This document shows positions 28,310 to 39,420 of a stretch of 64,000 nt of DNA, piece by piece (position 1 is the first letter of the stretch; every line of letters starts with the position of its first letter). The stretch covers positions 10,081,158-10,145,157 of the forward strand of contig JAQFVV010012423.1 in the NCBI GenBank assembly GCA_028023455.1, in the 5' to 3' direction. The stretch is from Epiperipatus broadwayi. Its lineage: Eukaryota > Onychophora > Udeonychophora > Euonychophora > Peripatidae. Made by a program: the position numbers and the translations under genes. The notes under the pieces were generated by a model. That model was not told the DNA's origin. It was given only the letters and a program-made list of their open reading frames with translations, and searched no databases.

Positions 28310-29335
28310 ATATTGTCTTCATTAAACTTAATGTAATTAGAAGGAACTTGAACTCAGACCTTCAAGCTCCCTACAGGTATGCATTCCATCTAATACAATT
28401 GATACACATGACTACATACATGTGAAAAAGATAAATGATCTCCAATAAATATATGCCATGCTGGACCAGCACTCATCAGTTGTTTCAAATCACCATCTCC
28501 CACACATATATACAATGATAGCTTAGATTATATTTAAATAGCAAATCTTCAAACTTTAATGGACAAGCTTTAACCTTCTACACCCTCCAAATCTTCAGCC
28601 AACCATATCATTGAAAATCTGATGATGAAACACTCAAAGCCTTTGTTGGTGCCAATATTACAGTCATAGCCATATTGACTTTAAGTCACTCTGACTCTTC
28701 TCACAAAGGACCTTAATATGTCCAGTTTAAATACACAAAAGTGGCATGGGCAGAATACAGGCTGAATATATAATATTCAAATAGAAATATATTATCTTTA
28801 CTAACTTAAGTTAATTAGAAGGGAATTGAACTCAGACCTTCAAGCTCCTTACAGCTTGCATTCCATCTTATACAACTAATACACATGATCACACACATAT
28901 TACATATTTTACTTGCATTTTGCCCATCCTTCTTCTGTGTATTTAAGTGACATATTAAGGTACTATATGTGAGAAGTCAGAGAGACTTAAAGTCAACATG
29001 GGTATGACAATAATGTTGGCATCAGCAAGGGCTTTGAGTGTTTCATCATTAGATTTCCAATGATATGGATAAATGAAAAGTTGGAGGGTCTAGAAAACTG
29101 AAGCTTTTCCATTAAAGTTTGAAAATTTTTTATTTTAATATAAACTGAGCACTAATTGTATATATGTGTGGGAAATGATGATCTGGATCAACTAATGAGT
29201 GCTGCTTCAGTATAAAATATGTACATTGCAAATCATTTATCTTTTTCACATGTATGTTGTTATAAGATAGAGTGCATAATTGTAGGGATCTTGAAGGTCT
29301 GAGTTCAAATCCCTTTTAATATATAGGTAAATATA
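28310..29335. repeat. Repeat family R2, inverted-repeat composite
   Basis: The segment 28310-28735 (reverse sense) recurs inverted at about 28925-29330, giving arms of roughly 400 bp around a ~190-bp centre. The centre itself contains a direct repeat of the end module (28338-28420 recurs at 28817-28905). Marker motifs are a catcagttg-type block, ctttaatggacaagct and its inverse, and gaactcagaccttcaagctcc, whose complement holds a B-box-like gagttcaaatccc (near 29303-29315). No coding frame. Confidence 0.7.
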
Positions 29336-29747
29336 TCTATGTAATAATCAACTAAGCACTTTTCAATGATTTACATTTATTTTTATTTAAATAATTTACA
29401 TAGATACCACCTGACTTTAACAATCAGGAAATAAACCCACACATGCATATTTTACGCAATATTTTACCAAATAATAATGACCACCATATAAATCCCTCTT
29501 TCTAATACCAGGCTAGATCATGAAGAACATAAGTTATTCCCAATGAATGAAATTAGACAATGCAATCTTACATTTAAAGAAATTAACAAAACAGATAATA
29601 ATTATTAATACAATTTACTTTCTTTTAACAAAGTCCTTTTAATCTTTTATACATTATTGTCATGTTCTATATAAATGCAGAAAGACAATTATTATACATA
29701 AATGCCCAAGGTTTCATTGCCAAGTTTTACTTTAATCTTCATTTACA
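29336..29747. other. AT-rich non-coding stretch
   Basis: Nothing supported between two R2 loci. Confidence 0.5.
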
Positions 29748-30135
29748 TTACACTATTAATGTGGGGTTCGAACTCAGACTTTCACATGACCCACCACTCT
29801 TCTCATATTGCTGACCCACATGATCACACACATGTTGAAAGATAAACAATCACCAATTTATGCACTTCATCCTAAACCAGCAATCATCAGTTGGTCTAGA
29901 TCACTATCTTCACACACATATATAATCAGTACTCAGCTTTATATTAAGATAGCCAATCTTTATACTTTAATGGACAGGCTTCAAACTATTCCAACTCACA
30001 ATTCTTTAGCCTTCCATTTCATTGAAACTCTGATGATGGAATGTTCAAAGCCCTTGTTAGTGCCAAGGTTGTCATCCTACTCATGTTGGCATATTAGTCA
30101 TTCTGATCCCTCATGTACAGAAGAATAATCCATTT
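29748..30135 (-). repeat. Repeat family R2 copy with tRNA-like module
   Basis: The reverse complement runs from an ...agcattccatcatcagagttt type body through the ccaactgatgattgctggttt block and ...tatctttcaacatgtgtgtgatcatgtgggtcag to ctgagttcgaacccc. The last two are A-box-like and B-box-like, about 55 nt apart. The plus-strand frame at 29808-30128 is simply this repeat read through and is not a gene. Confidence 0.7.
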
Positions 30136-30187
30136 ATACATACATATGTAAGGGAAGGGCAGACCTTTTACACACTATTTATATAAA

Positions 30188-30517
30188 TTAATACTTTGTA
30201 CATGCTTGAACCTGCATTTATATATGTAATATATGCAGGGTTCAAACTCAGACTTTTACACAACCCACCACTCTTCTCATATTGCTGATCCACCTGATAA
30301 CACACATGTTGAAAAGATAAACAATCACCAATATACGCACTTCAAACACTCGGTTTAGCATGAAGTGCATATATTGGTGAGTGTTTATCTTTTCAACATG
30401 TGTGTGGTCAAGTGGGTCAGCAATATGAGAAGAGTGATGGGTCGTGTGAAAGTTTGAATTCGAACCCGCATATATTACATATATAAATGCAGGTTTAAGC
30501 TTGTACAATGTATTAAT
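30188..30517. repeat. Long near-perfect palindrome made of R2 end modules
   Basis: The left arm (about 30188-30349) starts attaatactttgtacatgc and the right arm (about 30361-30517) ends gcttgtacaatgtattaat. The arms are about 160 bp with few mismatches around a loop of roughly 11-15 nt. Each arm carries the tRNA-like end of R2 (B-box-like ttcgaaccc on the right). The DNA could extrude a cruciform, and a transcript would form one long hairpin. Confidence 0.85.
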
Positions 30518-32984
30518 TACACTATTAATATAATTATAGATAATAGAGTACTCTATATACTTGTGAACTCATAAACATAAAACATTTATTTGACTCATGT
30601 TTTCTAATATTAACACATATATAAATTCTATATGAGACAGATATTAATGTTATCTTTACGTAATAACAACTATAAGGAATGACCCTTTTAGATCCTAATT
30701 CTAATTCAATAGCACATATCTGCTATCTTTATATAACAATAACTTTAAGGAATCATCTTTTTGGGTCCTAATCTTAAGTTAATATAACTGCAACTTGTGC
30801 AGGGATGTCTTGTTCTGAGATCAATCTTTAATTTACTAAAACTGGATAGAAATGTATTCTCCTTGGAAAGAAATGTAGTCTTCAACATGGATGTGAATAT
30901 ATATAACAATTTAACAGTAAACAACTGTATATATACACTATAAATTCACCTACATGAAATCTAATTCTGAGTAATCAAATATAGGATTAATTAAGAATTA
31001 ATGGACCTGGTGGATATAATTAGATTATTAACTGCAATTATTTAAGACTTGACAATTTATGCTTGAACTTTGATTTTAGATTATTATCATTGTTCTTTAT
31101 TCTTTCCTTTTAAACTAACAACTTATACAAAATAACACAAAGTTCTTACATAAGGTTAATATAACATATATAATAATACAGTGATTTTTTCCCTTTTAAA
31201 CTGATAATTTCTGCAACATAATATCTTGATTAACGGGTATTAAATATAAACTCAAATGAAGTAAGTAAAATTCAATCAGTTATTAAATATAAAACTTAAA
31301 AAATATAATTATCATAATTTATTTATTTCTTCTGTTGAAAATTAAAACACTTTCATTTATGCCGATAATATATTCTTGTAATTTTCAGCTCTATTATTTA
31401 CAGTAAGTATTGTTTCTTTATTTTTTTTTCCCAGAGTTATTCAAAATAATGTATCAAGTGTTCTAGGTTATATTAGCAACTTATGATGTTCATTTTTCTT
31501 CTATTCACTAAACATATTGAAAGTTTAACACGGCTGAATAAAGAAAAAATCCAGCTTAATTAAGAAAAAAAAAGTTGATTTACATAAATTTTTTAATTCC
31601 TTTTTGAACCACTCACTTCAGTTTTTTTTTTTAAAAAAAAACAAAAAACAAATTTGCACATCACTTTCATTGCTTAAAAAAAATTTTTTTTTCTTTGTTG
31701 AAATGAATAATAGTAAATTGTCAATTTTAATTCAAACATAAATCAAACAAAAATATTATTACCAGAGAATGTAATTTCAGTTTACTATAATCAGTTTTAT
31801 TTGGTTTGCCTAATTACATATAGTTGAAGTCTATCTAGATAAATACATAGAAATTATCATTATACTTTTATTATTATCTATATGTATATAAAAAACAAAG
31901 TCAGTTTATCTTCTTATAGATTATTAAATTAGTTGGTAACCTTTTGTTTTACTCCAGATCACTTTTTCTATATCAAATATTTTGCATTTCATTCATGGAC
32001 CAAATAAACAAAGTGATGATGTAAAGTAAAGATTACTAATAAAATTTATATCTAATACCAAAAAAATAATAATAATATTAGTATAAATGCATTAATAACA
32101 TATGAATATAAAAATATATATATTATTCTTTTTATAATGCAAAATAAAAGACACAAAAGTAATGAAAGCACTCTCCATCATTGGAAATTATATATTTGTT
32201 GTTTTTAGATTTGATGTATGGTATTACACATAGAATATAATTGCACAAAATGCTGTACTATGCTGGAAAGTGGGAGGATGGCTTTGACAACACAAAGTGC
32301 CATAATAAGGAGGCACAACTCATAAATACCTGTTTTATTTTGTTTCATAATGTCTTTGTTTTCTTTTTTTATAATGAATATATGTCTGCATTATTTTTTT
32401 TTTGCATTTGAAGTTTTATATTACACATGATATGACATATTACTTCTGGTGATATATTATACTAAGTTTGTGATGTGTTTAAAATAAAACCTCCATTGAA
32501 ACTGTGGAAAATTTTATTGATTAAGTTTGTTTGCACATTTCTTGGAGGCATTATTTTAAACATATTGCAAATTTAGAATAATACATCATTGGAGAAGTAT
32601 GTCATAGCAAGAATAATACCAAAGTACTCATTATTGTTATAAATATATTTTAACTCATAATATAATAACATTTCTTTAGAATCTATATATTACACTTTTC
32701 ATTATATAAATTTTACTATTACAATTATTTACTCCTCCTATTCTTTATTGTGTAAATCAATTTTTATTACATCTTAGACAAATATGCAAAACATTTACAA
32801 ACTCAGTAATACCAACAATTTCTTATGTATTGCTATTTATATACCACTATAAATTACTTATAATTAAAAACATTATTTAGCAATTTGTTCTATTTAAAAT
32901 TGATTTTTCTTTATCAATATATAAACTTTCTTTTAATATTTTTATATCAAAATTTCTAATTAAATTCCTTATTCGGTATATAAA
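30518..32984. other. AT-rich non-coding stretch
   Basis: No supported gene. There are poly-T/poly-A runs near 31621-31692 and a short (ATA)n near 32060. Confidence 0.5.
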
Positions 32985-33245
32985 TATTTAAATTCTTCTC
33001 CCTGAAATACTGCTTCAATCTTGTTTCTAGTTTTTTTTTGTTGTTCCAATATATATTACATTTTCCTTATTTTTCTTGCAATCTAAACCTCTACTTATAT
33101 AACTATTCATATTTTCAACATTTTCATTTTTTTATTAATTAAATTACCTAGGTTAATTTTATTTTTGTATACTGGTTTAATAATTAATTTGCTTTATTTT
33201 TATATTTTTTGTTAATATTCTTCATTATCTTTTTATATAAAGAAT
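32985..33245 (-). pseudogene. Penelope-like GIY-YIG fragment, inverted partial copy
   Basis: The reverse complement matches the forward fragment at about 33600-33860. It encodes the start of a GIY-YIG endonuclease: VIYIGTT (near 33040-33062), then ETRLKQYFREKN. The catalytic YIG core is better preserved here than in the forward copy. The segment is head-to-head with the forward copy at about 33245. Confidence 0.65.
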
Positions 33246-34100
33246 TACAGAGAAAATATTGAGACAAGTATAAATAGAAAAAGTACATTTTATGGATTAT
33301 AAAGTAATTGAGAATCTGATATAGACTATGTACATAAAATGAACATTTTTAATAATAGAATAATTAGAACAATTAATTTATGTTCTGAGGATAAATTATT
33401 TGAAGAAGAAATAGATAATATAAAGAATGAAGCAATGAAAAATGATTATCCAATAAAAATTATTAATAAATTGTGTAGTAAAAGAAATATTGTAAAAATA
33501 AAAAATTTAAATAAAAAGAAAGATATCTATGAGGTTATGCATCATAGTTACAATTTATCAAAAGTACTTTCTTTAATATAAAAAAGATAATGAGCAATAT
33601 TAACAAAAAATATAAAAAGAAAAGCAAATTATTTATTAAATCAGTATACAAAGAGAAAATTAACCTAGGTAGATTAATTAATAAAACAAACAATGAAAAT
33701 GTTGAAAATATAAATGGTTATATAATTAGATATTTAGATTGTAAGAAAGATAGCAAAAATATATAATATATTGAAGCAATAAAAATAAACAAAAAAACAA
33801 GATTAAAGCAGCATTTAAATGATAAGAATTTAACTATTTATATATATAATAAGGAATGTAAATGTAAAAATTTTGATGTAAACATACTAGAAAAAGTTAA
33901 ATTATATAAAGAAAGAATAATATTTAATTTATAAAGCACAAACAGTATTAATAACATCTGATTGGCTAATAAGTGTGAGAGGTTTGCAGTCTCTCAGTTT
34001 AATAAAGAAAGAATGTTAAAAGAAAATTTATATATTAATAAAGAAAAACCAGTTTTAAATAGAACAAATTGTAATGTTTTAAATTATAAGTAATTTATTG
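33246..34100 (+). pseudogene. Penelope-like element C-terminal region, second locus
   Basis: In PLE order the strand reads: RKSTFYGL near 33275 (the VYRKPTF-type block after the RT core); NRIIRTINLCSEDKLFEEEI and NDYPIKIINKL (33339-33470), which match the PLE connector (RA..IC....E...L...GYP); then YLDCKKDSKN, YIEAIKINKKTRLKQHLN (GIY-YIG with Gly changed to Glu), FDVNILEKVKLYKERIIFNL, and a C-terminal KPVLNRTN. Stops at about 33766 and elsewhere break the frame. No RT catalytic core is present, so the copy is 5'-truncated. Its composition differs from the 9.7-kb PLE, so it probably belongs to another PLE family. Confidence 0.65.
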
Positions 34101-34431
34101 AAATTTTGATATTTTGCTAGATTTGTAAATGTTTTATACATTTGTGTAAGAATTAATAAAAATTGGTTTAAAAAATAAAGAATATGTGGAGGTAAGTAAT
34201 TGTAATAGTAAAATTTATATAATGAAAAGAGTAATATATAGATGTTAAAGAAATGTTATTATATTATGAGTTAATAAATATATTTATAACAATGATATAT
34301 AAATGTATATATATACATGTGTGTGTGTAGATCCTTGATAATGACTACAAGGAGAAAGTTAAAATGTTGAGAATATGTGCATAATGTATTGAAGTATATA
34401 TATATGTTAAAATGAAGATTTGCACAGGTTA
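34101..34431. other. Probable 3' flank of the second Penelope-like locus
   Basis: AT-rich, with a short TG/CA tract near 34317-34330. Nothing else supported. Confidence 0.4.
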
Positions 34432-34618
34432 AATATATAAAATACATATTTTGCAGGTTTATCTGTGTTAAAAACTTATTAATATACTGACATTTCAACT
34501 TGGTCACACAAGCCATCCACAGAGTTCCTGTGGGTGGCTTGTGTGACCAAGTCAAAACGTCAGTATATTAATAAGTTTTTAACATGGATGAACCTGCAAA
34601 ATATGTATTTTATATATA
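34432..34618. repeat. Long palindrome, ~91-bp arms
   Basis: The left arm (34432-34522) ends aagccatccacag and the right arm (34528-34618) begins ctgtgggtggctt; the loop is about 5 nt (agttc). The arms include a relatively GC-rich cttggtcacacaagcc/ggcttgtgtgaccaag block. There are few mismatches and one 2-3 nt bulge. The minus-strand frame 34271-34555 overlaps it by chance. Confidence 0.9.
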
Positions 34619-35964
34619 TGGGTTTATGTAAATAAATAAAGTTTTTAAAAGAAAAATGAAGAAAATAATTCTATTGGATTTTTTTATATATGAAAGATCA
34701 TTTGAACTATATTTTTAAAGAGAAAAGAAGTTTATTGTTAATGTTTTTATTAATAATGATGGTGATGGTTTTAAAGAAAAAACCATGTTAGAAAATCTTT
34801 CCATATTTTTGAACTAATGAATCATTTTAGTATGAAACTTTCTTAATAACATTTTTTCCTTGAATCAACCCATTCCTGTAATAGTTTTTGTTCATCTATT
34901 TTCATTAAATTGTGATTACTAAAATCTACAATTTTTGTTCAATTAAGTTTAATCTTACTTTAAAAAAATCTTTAAAATCATGTATTAGTATACTGGGTGG
35001 ATGACTATTTTAATATACTATTCTATTTAATTGAATGTCCTCTAGAAAAATGAATTATGTTAATAATTTTTATTTCTATTTTAAGTGAATATTTTATTCA
35101 AATCTAAGTATGTAGATAGATGAATCAAAAATTGCTTTCTGTTATTTAAAAAGTGAATCTGAGCACTTTCTTCTTCCTTGAAATATTCTTGTAATATGAA
35201 AGAGTGTTTATAAAAATATGATATTGTTTTTCAGATTTATGTGTTTTTTATGTGTCAAAAAAAACTATAAGAAGACCAAAATCAGTAAATATTTATCTCC
35301 TGTGTAGTTTAAATTCAAGTTTATGTTTTTTTAAGTTTTTTTTTAGTTATTAAATTTCTATCTTTAAATTTTTATATTGCTTGTGAAGTTTCATGTTCAA
35401 CTTTTTGCTTGTCAAGCAAAATGTATTGGTACTTTATTTTAATAAGTCACTAATAATATGTTTGTGAGAGGATCAGTCAAAATTATTTTTTTTTTAGTGA
35501 ATCCCAGAATATATTCCACAACACCTAATGTGTCACTTGCATAGTGATATGGTGTTTTAAAAACTATTGGGAATTTTCACAATATATGAAACTAAAATGA
35601 TGTACCACCTGATTTTAAGATTGTTTTGATTACTCTAAGTGATAAAAATAATAAAAATAGATAAATGAGTAAAGTAATTATCTGGGAAATCTTTGTTATC
35701 TACCACAATTAAATTTTTTAGAAGTATTTTATTTTTATTTAACAGGTTGCTTCAACACATAGTTGAATCATTGCTAGAAATTCGATGTAATTTTGATAAA
35801 TCAAGAAATATTTAAACATAAATTTTGTTATCAGAAAAATGCAAAAAATGTTTTGTGAGTAAGGATGTATTTTATACATTACTTTTTGTATATTTGACCC
35901 AAGGGTATTTGATTTAATTGATAAAAAAATTTGTGAAAATATATGAAAAATATAACATTATTTA
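34619..35964. other. AT-rich non-coding stretch
   Basis: Nothing supported. Confidence 0.5.
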
Positions 35965-36850
35965 TTCTGTCCTGTACATGAGGGGTCATATTGACTTTAG
36001 ATCAACATAGGTGTGATGAGAATCTTGAACACAGGGTGACATTGAGCATTCCATCTTCAGATTTTCAATTGGATGGATGGTTGAAGAGTTGGAGTGTGGA
36101 GTGGATTGAAGCCTGTCCATTAAAGTATGAGGATTGGCTATCTTAATATATATCTGAGCACTTATAGCATATATGTGTAGAGATGGTTATCTGGACCAAC
36201 TGATGATTGCTGGTTTAGCATGAAATATGTATATTGGTGATTATTTATCTTTTCAACATATATCTGTTCAAGTGTATCAGTGTTATGAGTGGAGAATGAT
36301 GGTAAGTGTGAAAGTCTGTTCTCATATGCCCTATATTATATATATATTGATAGAGGTATATAATAAGCCCGTATTTCACTTATTACATAGTAGAGATGTC
36401 TGCCCATCCCTCATATATTTATTAAATGAATTAGGTCCTGTACTTGAGGGGTTACATTGACTTTAGGTCAACATGGGCATGATGAGAATCTCAGCCTCAG
36501 GGTGGCCTTTGAGCATTCCATCTTCAGATTTTCAATTAGATGGTTGGTTGGAGTGTGGAGTGGATTGAAACCTGTCCATTAAAGTATGAAGATTGGCTAC
36601 ATTAATATATATATATATATCTGAGAACTTATTGCATATATATATATATATCTCAGAACTTATTGCATATATGTGTAGAGATGATAATCTGGACCAACTG
36701 ATGATTGCTGGTTTAACATGAAATAGATATATTGGTGATTAGTTATCTTTTCAATATATATGTGTCCAAGTGTATCAGTGTTATAAGATAGAGTGGAGAG
36801 AGTGGGGAGAGGTGTGAAAGTATGTGCTCATATAACCTATATGTTATTGA
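35965..36850 (+). repeat. Repeat family R2, two tandem units
   Basis: Unit 1 begins near 35969 and unit 2 near 36435, both at gtcctgtac followed by ttgaggggt or atgaggggt, giving a period of about 467 bp. Shared landmarks in order are gactttaggtcaacat, gagcattccatcttcagatt, ggagtggattgaa, cctgtccattaaagtatga, ggaccaactgatgattgctgg, attggtgatt-atttatctttt, a degenerate tRNA-like module, and gtgaaagt-tgtgctcatat. The plus-strand frame at 36227-36460 runs through the repeat and is not a gene. Confidence 0.8.
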
Positions 36851-37728
36851 CTAAAGTTTATTTACATTATATAAATGAAAGTAAATGTTGTTAATCTGAA
36901 GTGTTGAAAATGAAAAGTGGTATTTACTAACTCCAACTTTGTTTTAGTTTCTATTTTACGTTAGTGATCTTTCAAACAGTTTTTAAGTGATTTCATGAAT
37001 CATCAAGTTGTGATGTAGGTTTTATAATGAACATTTTAATTATTTACTTAAAAGTAATTTCTATTTACATTATGTTGATAGTTGTCTAGTTTTGCCTATC
37101 CAATCCAAATTAATTTAAATACCTTGGTAGCATTTAAGCTAGGATTACACATTACGATTGGAATAAAGATTATTAATGTCGTGTTGCTGAATCTACAAAT
37201 TAAAAGGTAGGATGTATGTCATAATAATCTATTACAACTTCATCAGTTAATTAATTACATACTGAAACGCTTCTTCGTTACATCCCAAGATATGAAAAAG
37301 ATAGAAATTTATATTTTCCAAACATCAGATCGTAGAAGGGTTAAAAAATTATTTAAGTTGTAAATATTTTAAATTTTGTTACTAAATTTTTATTTTGTAA
37401 TTTTTAAATGTGCTTAATGTAATATGTATAACCCACATACACGCAAATAAGTTTGTAAATCATTTTGTAAAAAAAAAAAAACTTTTAAGAGAAATTTGCA
37501 TGAAGTTTGTAAAAGTTTATTTTTTATCTATTTCGAACAATGCCTAATGTAAGGGAATATGTTTTTAATTAATTATCTTGATTTGAGATCTATTGTACTT
37601 ACAATGGGCAGCGTTAAGATTAAATTTCGACGTATTGTCAAAAAAAAAAAATATTTTTTTTTAAAAAGATAAACTTTATAAATAAATTGCTTATTTTTTT
37701 GTATAAGATTATTTTAAAACTGTGGAAA
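36851..37728. other. AT-rich non-coding stretch
   Basis: No gene supported. The motif acaatgcctaat occurs near 37539 and again near 37730, at the edge of the next repeat. Confidence 0.45.
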
Positions 37729-38295
37729 ACAATGCCTAATCTATAAATAAAATTTTAAGCCAATAAGCTAATGCACATACGCTTTGCAGATTTAACTATA
37801 TAAATGAATATTCTCACTTTCCAAACACAAGATAAAGTCTTTGTGAAAAGATAGAATGAATCCATCTATCCTTTCGACCCAAACATTTATGTATGGGCAA
37901 ATCTTAAATATTTGGAAATGAGAGCATGATGTTAATTGATCACTTTAAATTACTTTGAATTACTTTTTACTATGCTCGAATAAATGACAGCCATGAAATT
38001 TCTAGAATTTACGCTACTCATTCTTATTAAGTTTAACATATGTAAATAAGACATTTATTTTATATAGCGCTATGTTTTTATAAACTGTAATATTAATAAG
38101 CCAATAAGCTAATGCACATGCGCTTTGTAGATTTAACTATATAAATGAATACTCTCACTTTAATATATAGTCAAATCTACAAAGCACATGTACATTAGTT
38201 TATTGGCTTATTAATATTACAGTTTATGAAAACATAGCGCTATATAAAATAAATGTCTTACTTAAATAAAATTTTAATAAAAAGTTAGGCATTGT
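37729..38295. repeat. Repeat with one direct and one inverted copy of the same module
   Basis: The module ccaataagctaatgcacat...ctttg.agatttaactatataaatgaat...ctcacttt occurs at 37758-37820 and at 38100-38160 in the same sense, and inverted at 38165-38265. The 38042-38142 and 38165-38265 arms (about 100 bp each, including a shared atagcgctat block) make a tight palindrome with a ~22-nt loop. The motif aatgcctaa near 37730 and its complement ttaggcatt near 38284 may mark the outer ends. Confidence 0.75.
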
Positions 38296-38948
38296 AATAA
38301 CAATAATTAGTTGGAAATATTAAGAACTTAATTAGTAATTTAAAAGTACTAGGTTATGTGGAGTTATTTTTAATAATGCTAATTGTAGATGTTTCCAAGA
38401 AGACAGATGGATGAACAATAGAACTGGAGACATATATAAACTAAAAAATTTTAACTGCGTTTCTTACTCACATTGATTTTCACTGTTCACTTTTCACTAT
38501 TCAGTCTTTTCTTCAATTCCTTCTATGAAGTGAACATAGATTATTATTATTCTACACTTTTCATGATCAAAAGGTCTAGTTATTTCCAATTGTCATTATA
38601 AAATTTTCCAAAAAAGATTTATCTGTGATACTCGCCCATTTTAAAAAAAACATAGCAGTCTCCAAAAAAAATGAAAGGATTAGCTGTCTTCAGGATTTAC
38701 ATTGATAATATATGTAGCTAAGGCTACCCCAATGATGAACTCACCTCTTCTGGCATAACTTCAATTCTCATCATAGTATAAACTACTGACCTGACTGACC
38801 TGCTATTTCACTGATCAACAACATGTACACCAAAACTTCTCTCTCTATCAATTACCTGCTACAGGAATGACATGCACTAAAGTAGTATTCCAAAATCCAA
38901 AATCTGCAGCATAAAAGTCTCCAGGTAAATGTGAGAACTTTATTTATC
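38296..38948. other. AT-rich non-coding stretch
   Basis: Nothing supported; slightly less AT-rich after 38700. Confidence 0.45.
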
Positions 38949-39420
38949 ATAGAGGCAAAACTTTCCATACAGTAGCACCACTCAATGCAAGCCATATCTC
39001 CAAACTAGTTTTTAGCTTGTATCTTTTGTCAGTGAGGAGCCTTGGCTCTGAGAGTACTGCATACAGATCTTAGGATCTAATACAATCCTCAAGTAGCCAT
39101 CTTTTACTTTTTTAGACTTGAAGCTTTATAATTAGCTAAAAAAGTAAAATGTGGATGCTGTAAGGTTGCATTAGATTCTATGATCTAGGTGCAGTGCTCT
39201 CAGATCCAAGGCTTCTCATTAATGAAAGCCACAAGCTAGAAATTAGTATGGGGATATTGGATGAGTAGGCAATAGATAAGGATTTTATGCACAAACTTTT
39301 TTGCATCCACTGATTACTCTGCCTTGCACTGAGTGATGCTACTGTATGGAGATTTTTGCCTCTGTGAAAAACAGCTTGTATACTCATAAAGAATGGTGAT
39401 CATGTGATGTGTGATAGTTT
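38949..39420. mobile_element. Foldback element R1, copy E3, almost wholly palindromic
   Basis: From the left end, gaggcaaaactttccatacag (about 38953), the sequence runs through the R1 interior to a centre near 39110-39140 and then returns inverted to ...ctgtatggagatttttgcctc (about 39343-39363). The arms are about 190-210 bp. An outer gatcatgtgatgt block lies near 39400. Here the interior too is inverted-duplicated, unlike E1. No transposase. Confidence 0.75.

Noticed and set aside
29808-36460. Frames at 29808-30128, 30248-30508 and 36227-36460
   Set aside because: Each is contained in a copy of repeat R2 and is not conserved in frame between copies.
39178-39387. Minus-strand frame (and the similar ones at 5881-6069, 6176-6382 and 18873-19064)
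   Set aside because: They share peptide pieces such as LCIKSLS only because they lie in copies of foldback repeat R1; frames and ends differ from copy to copy.
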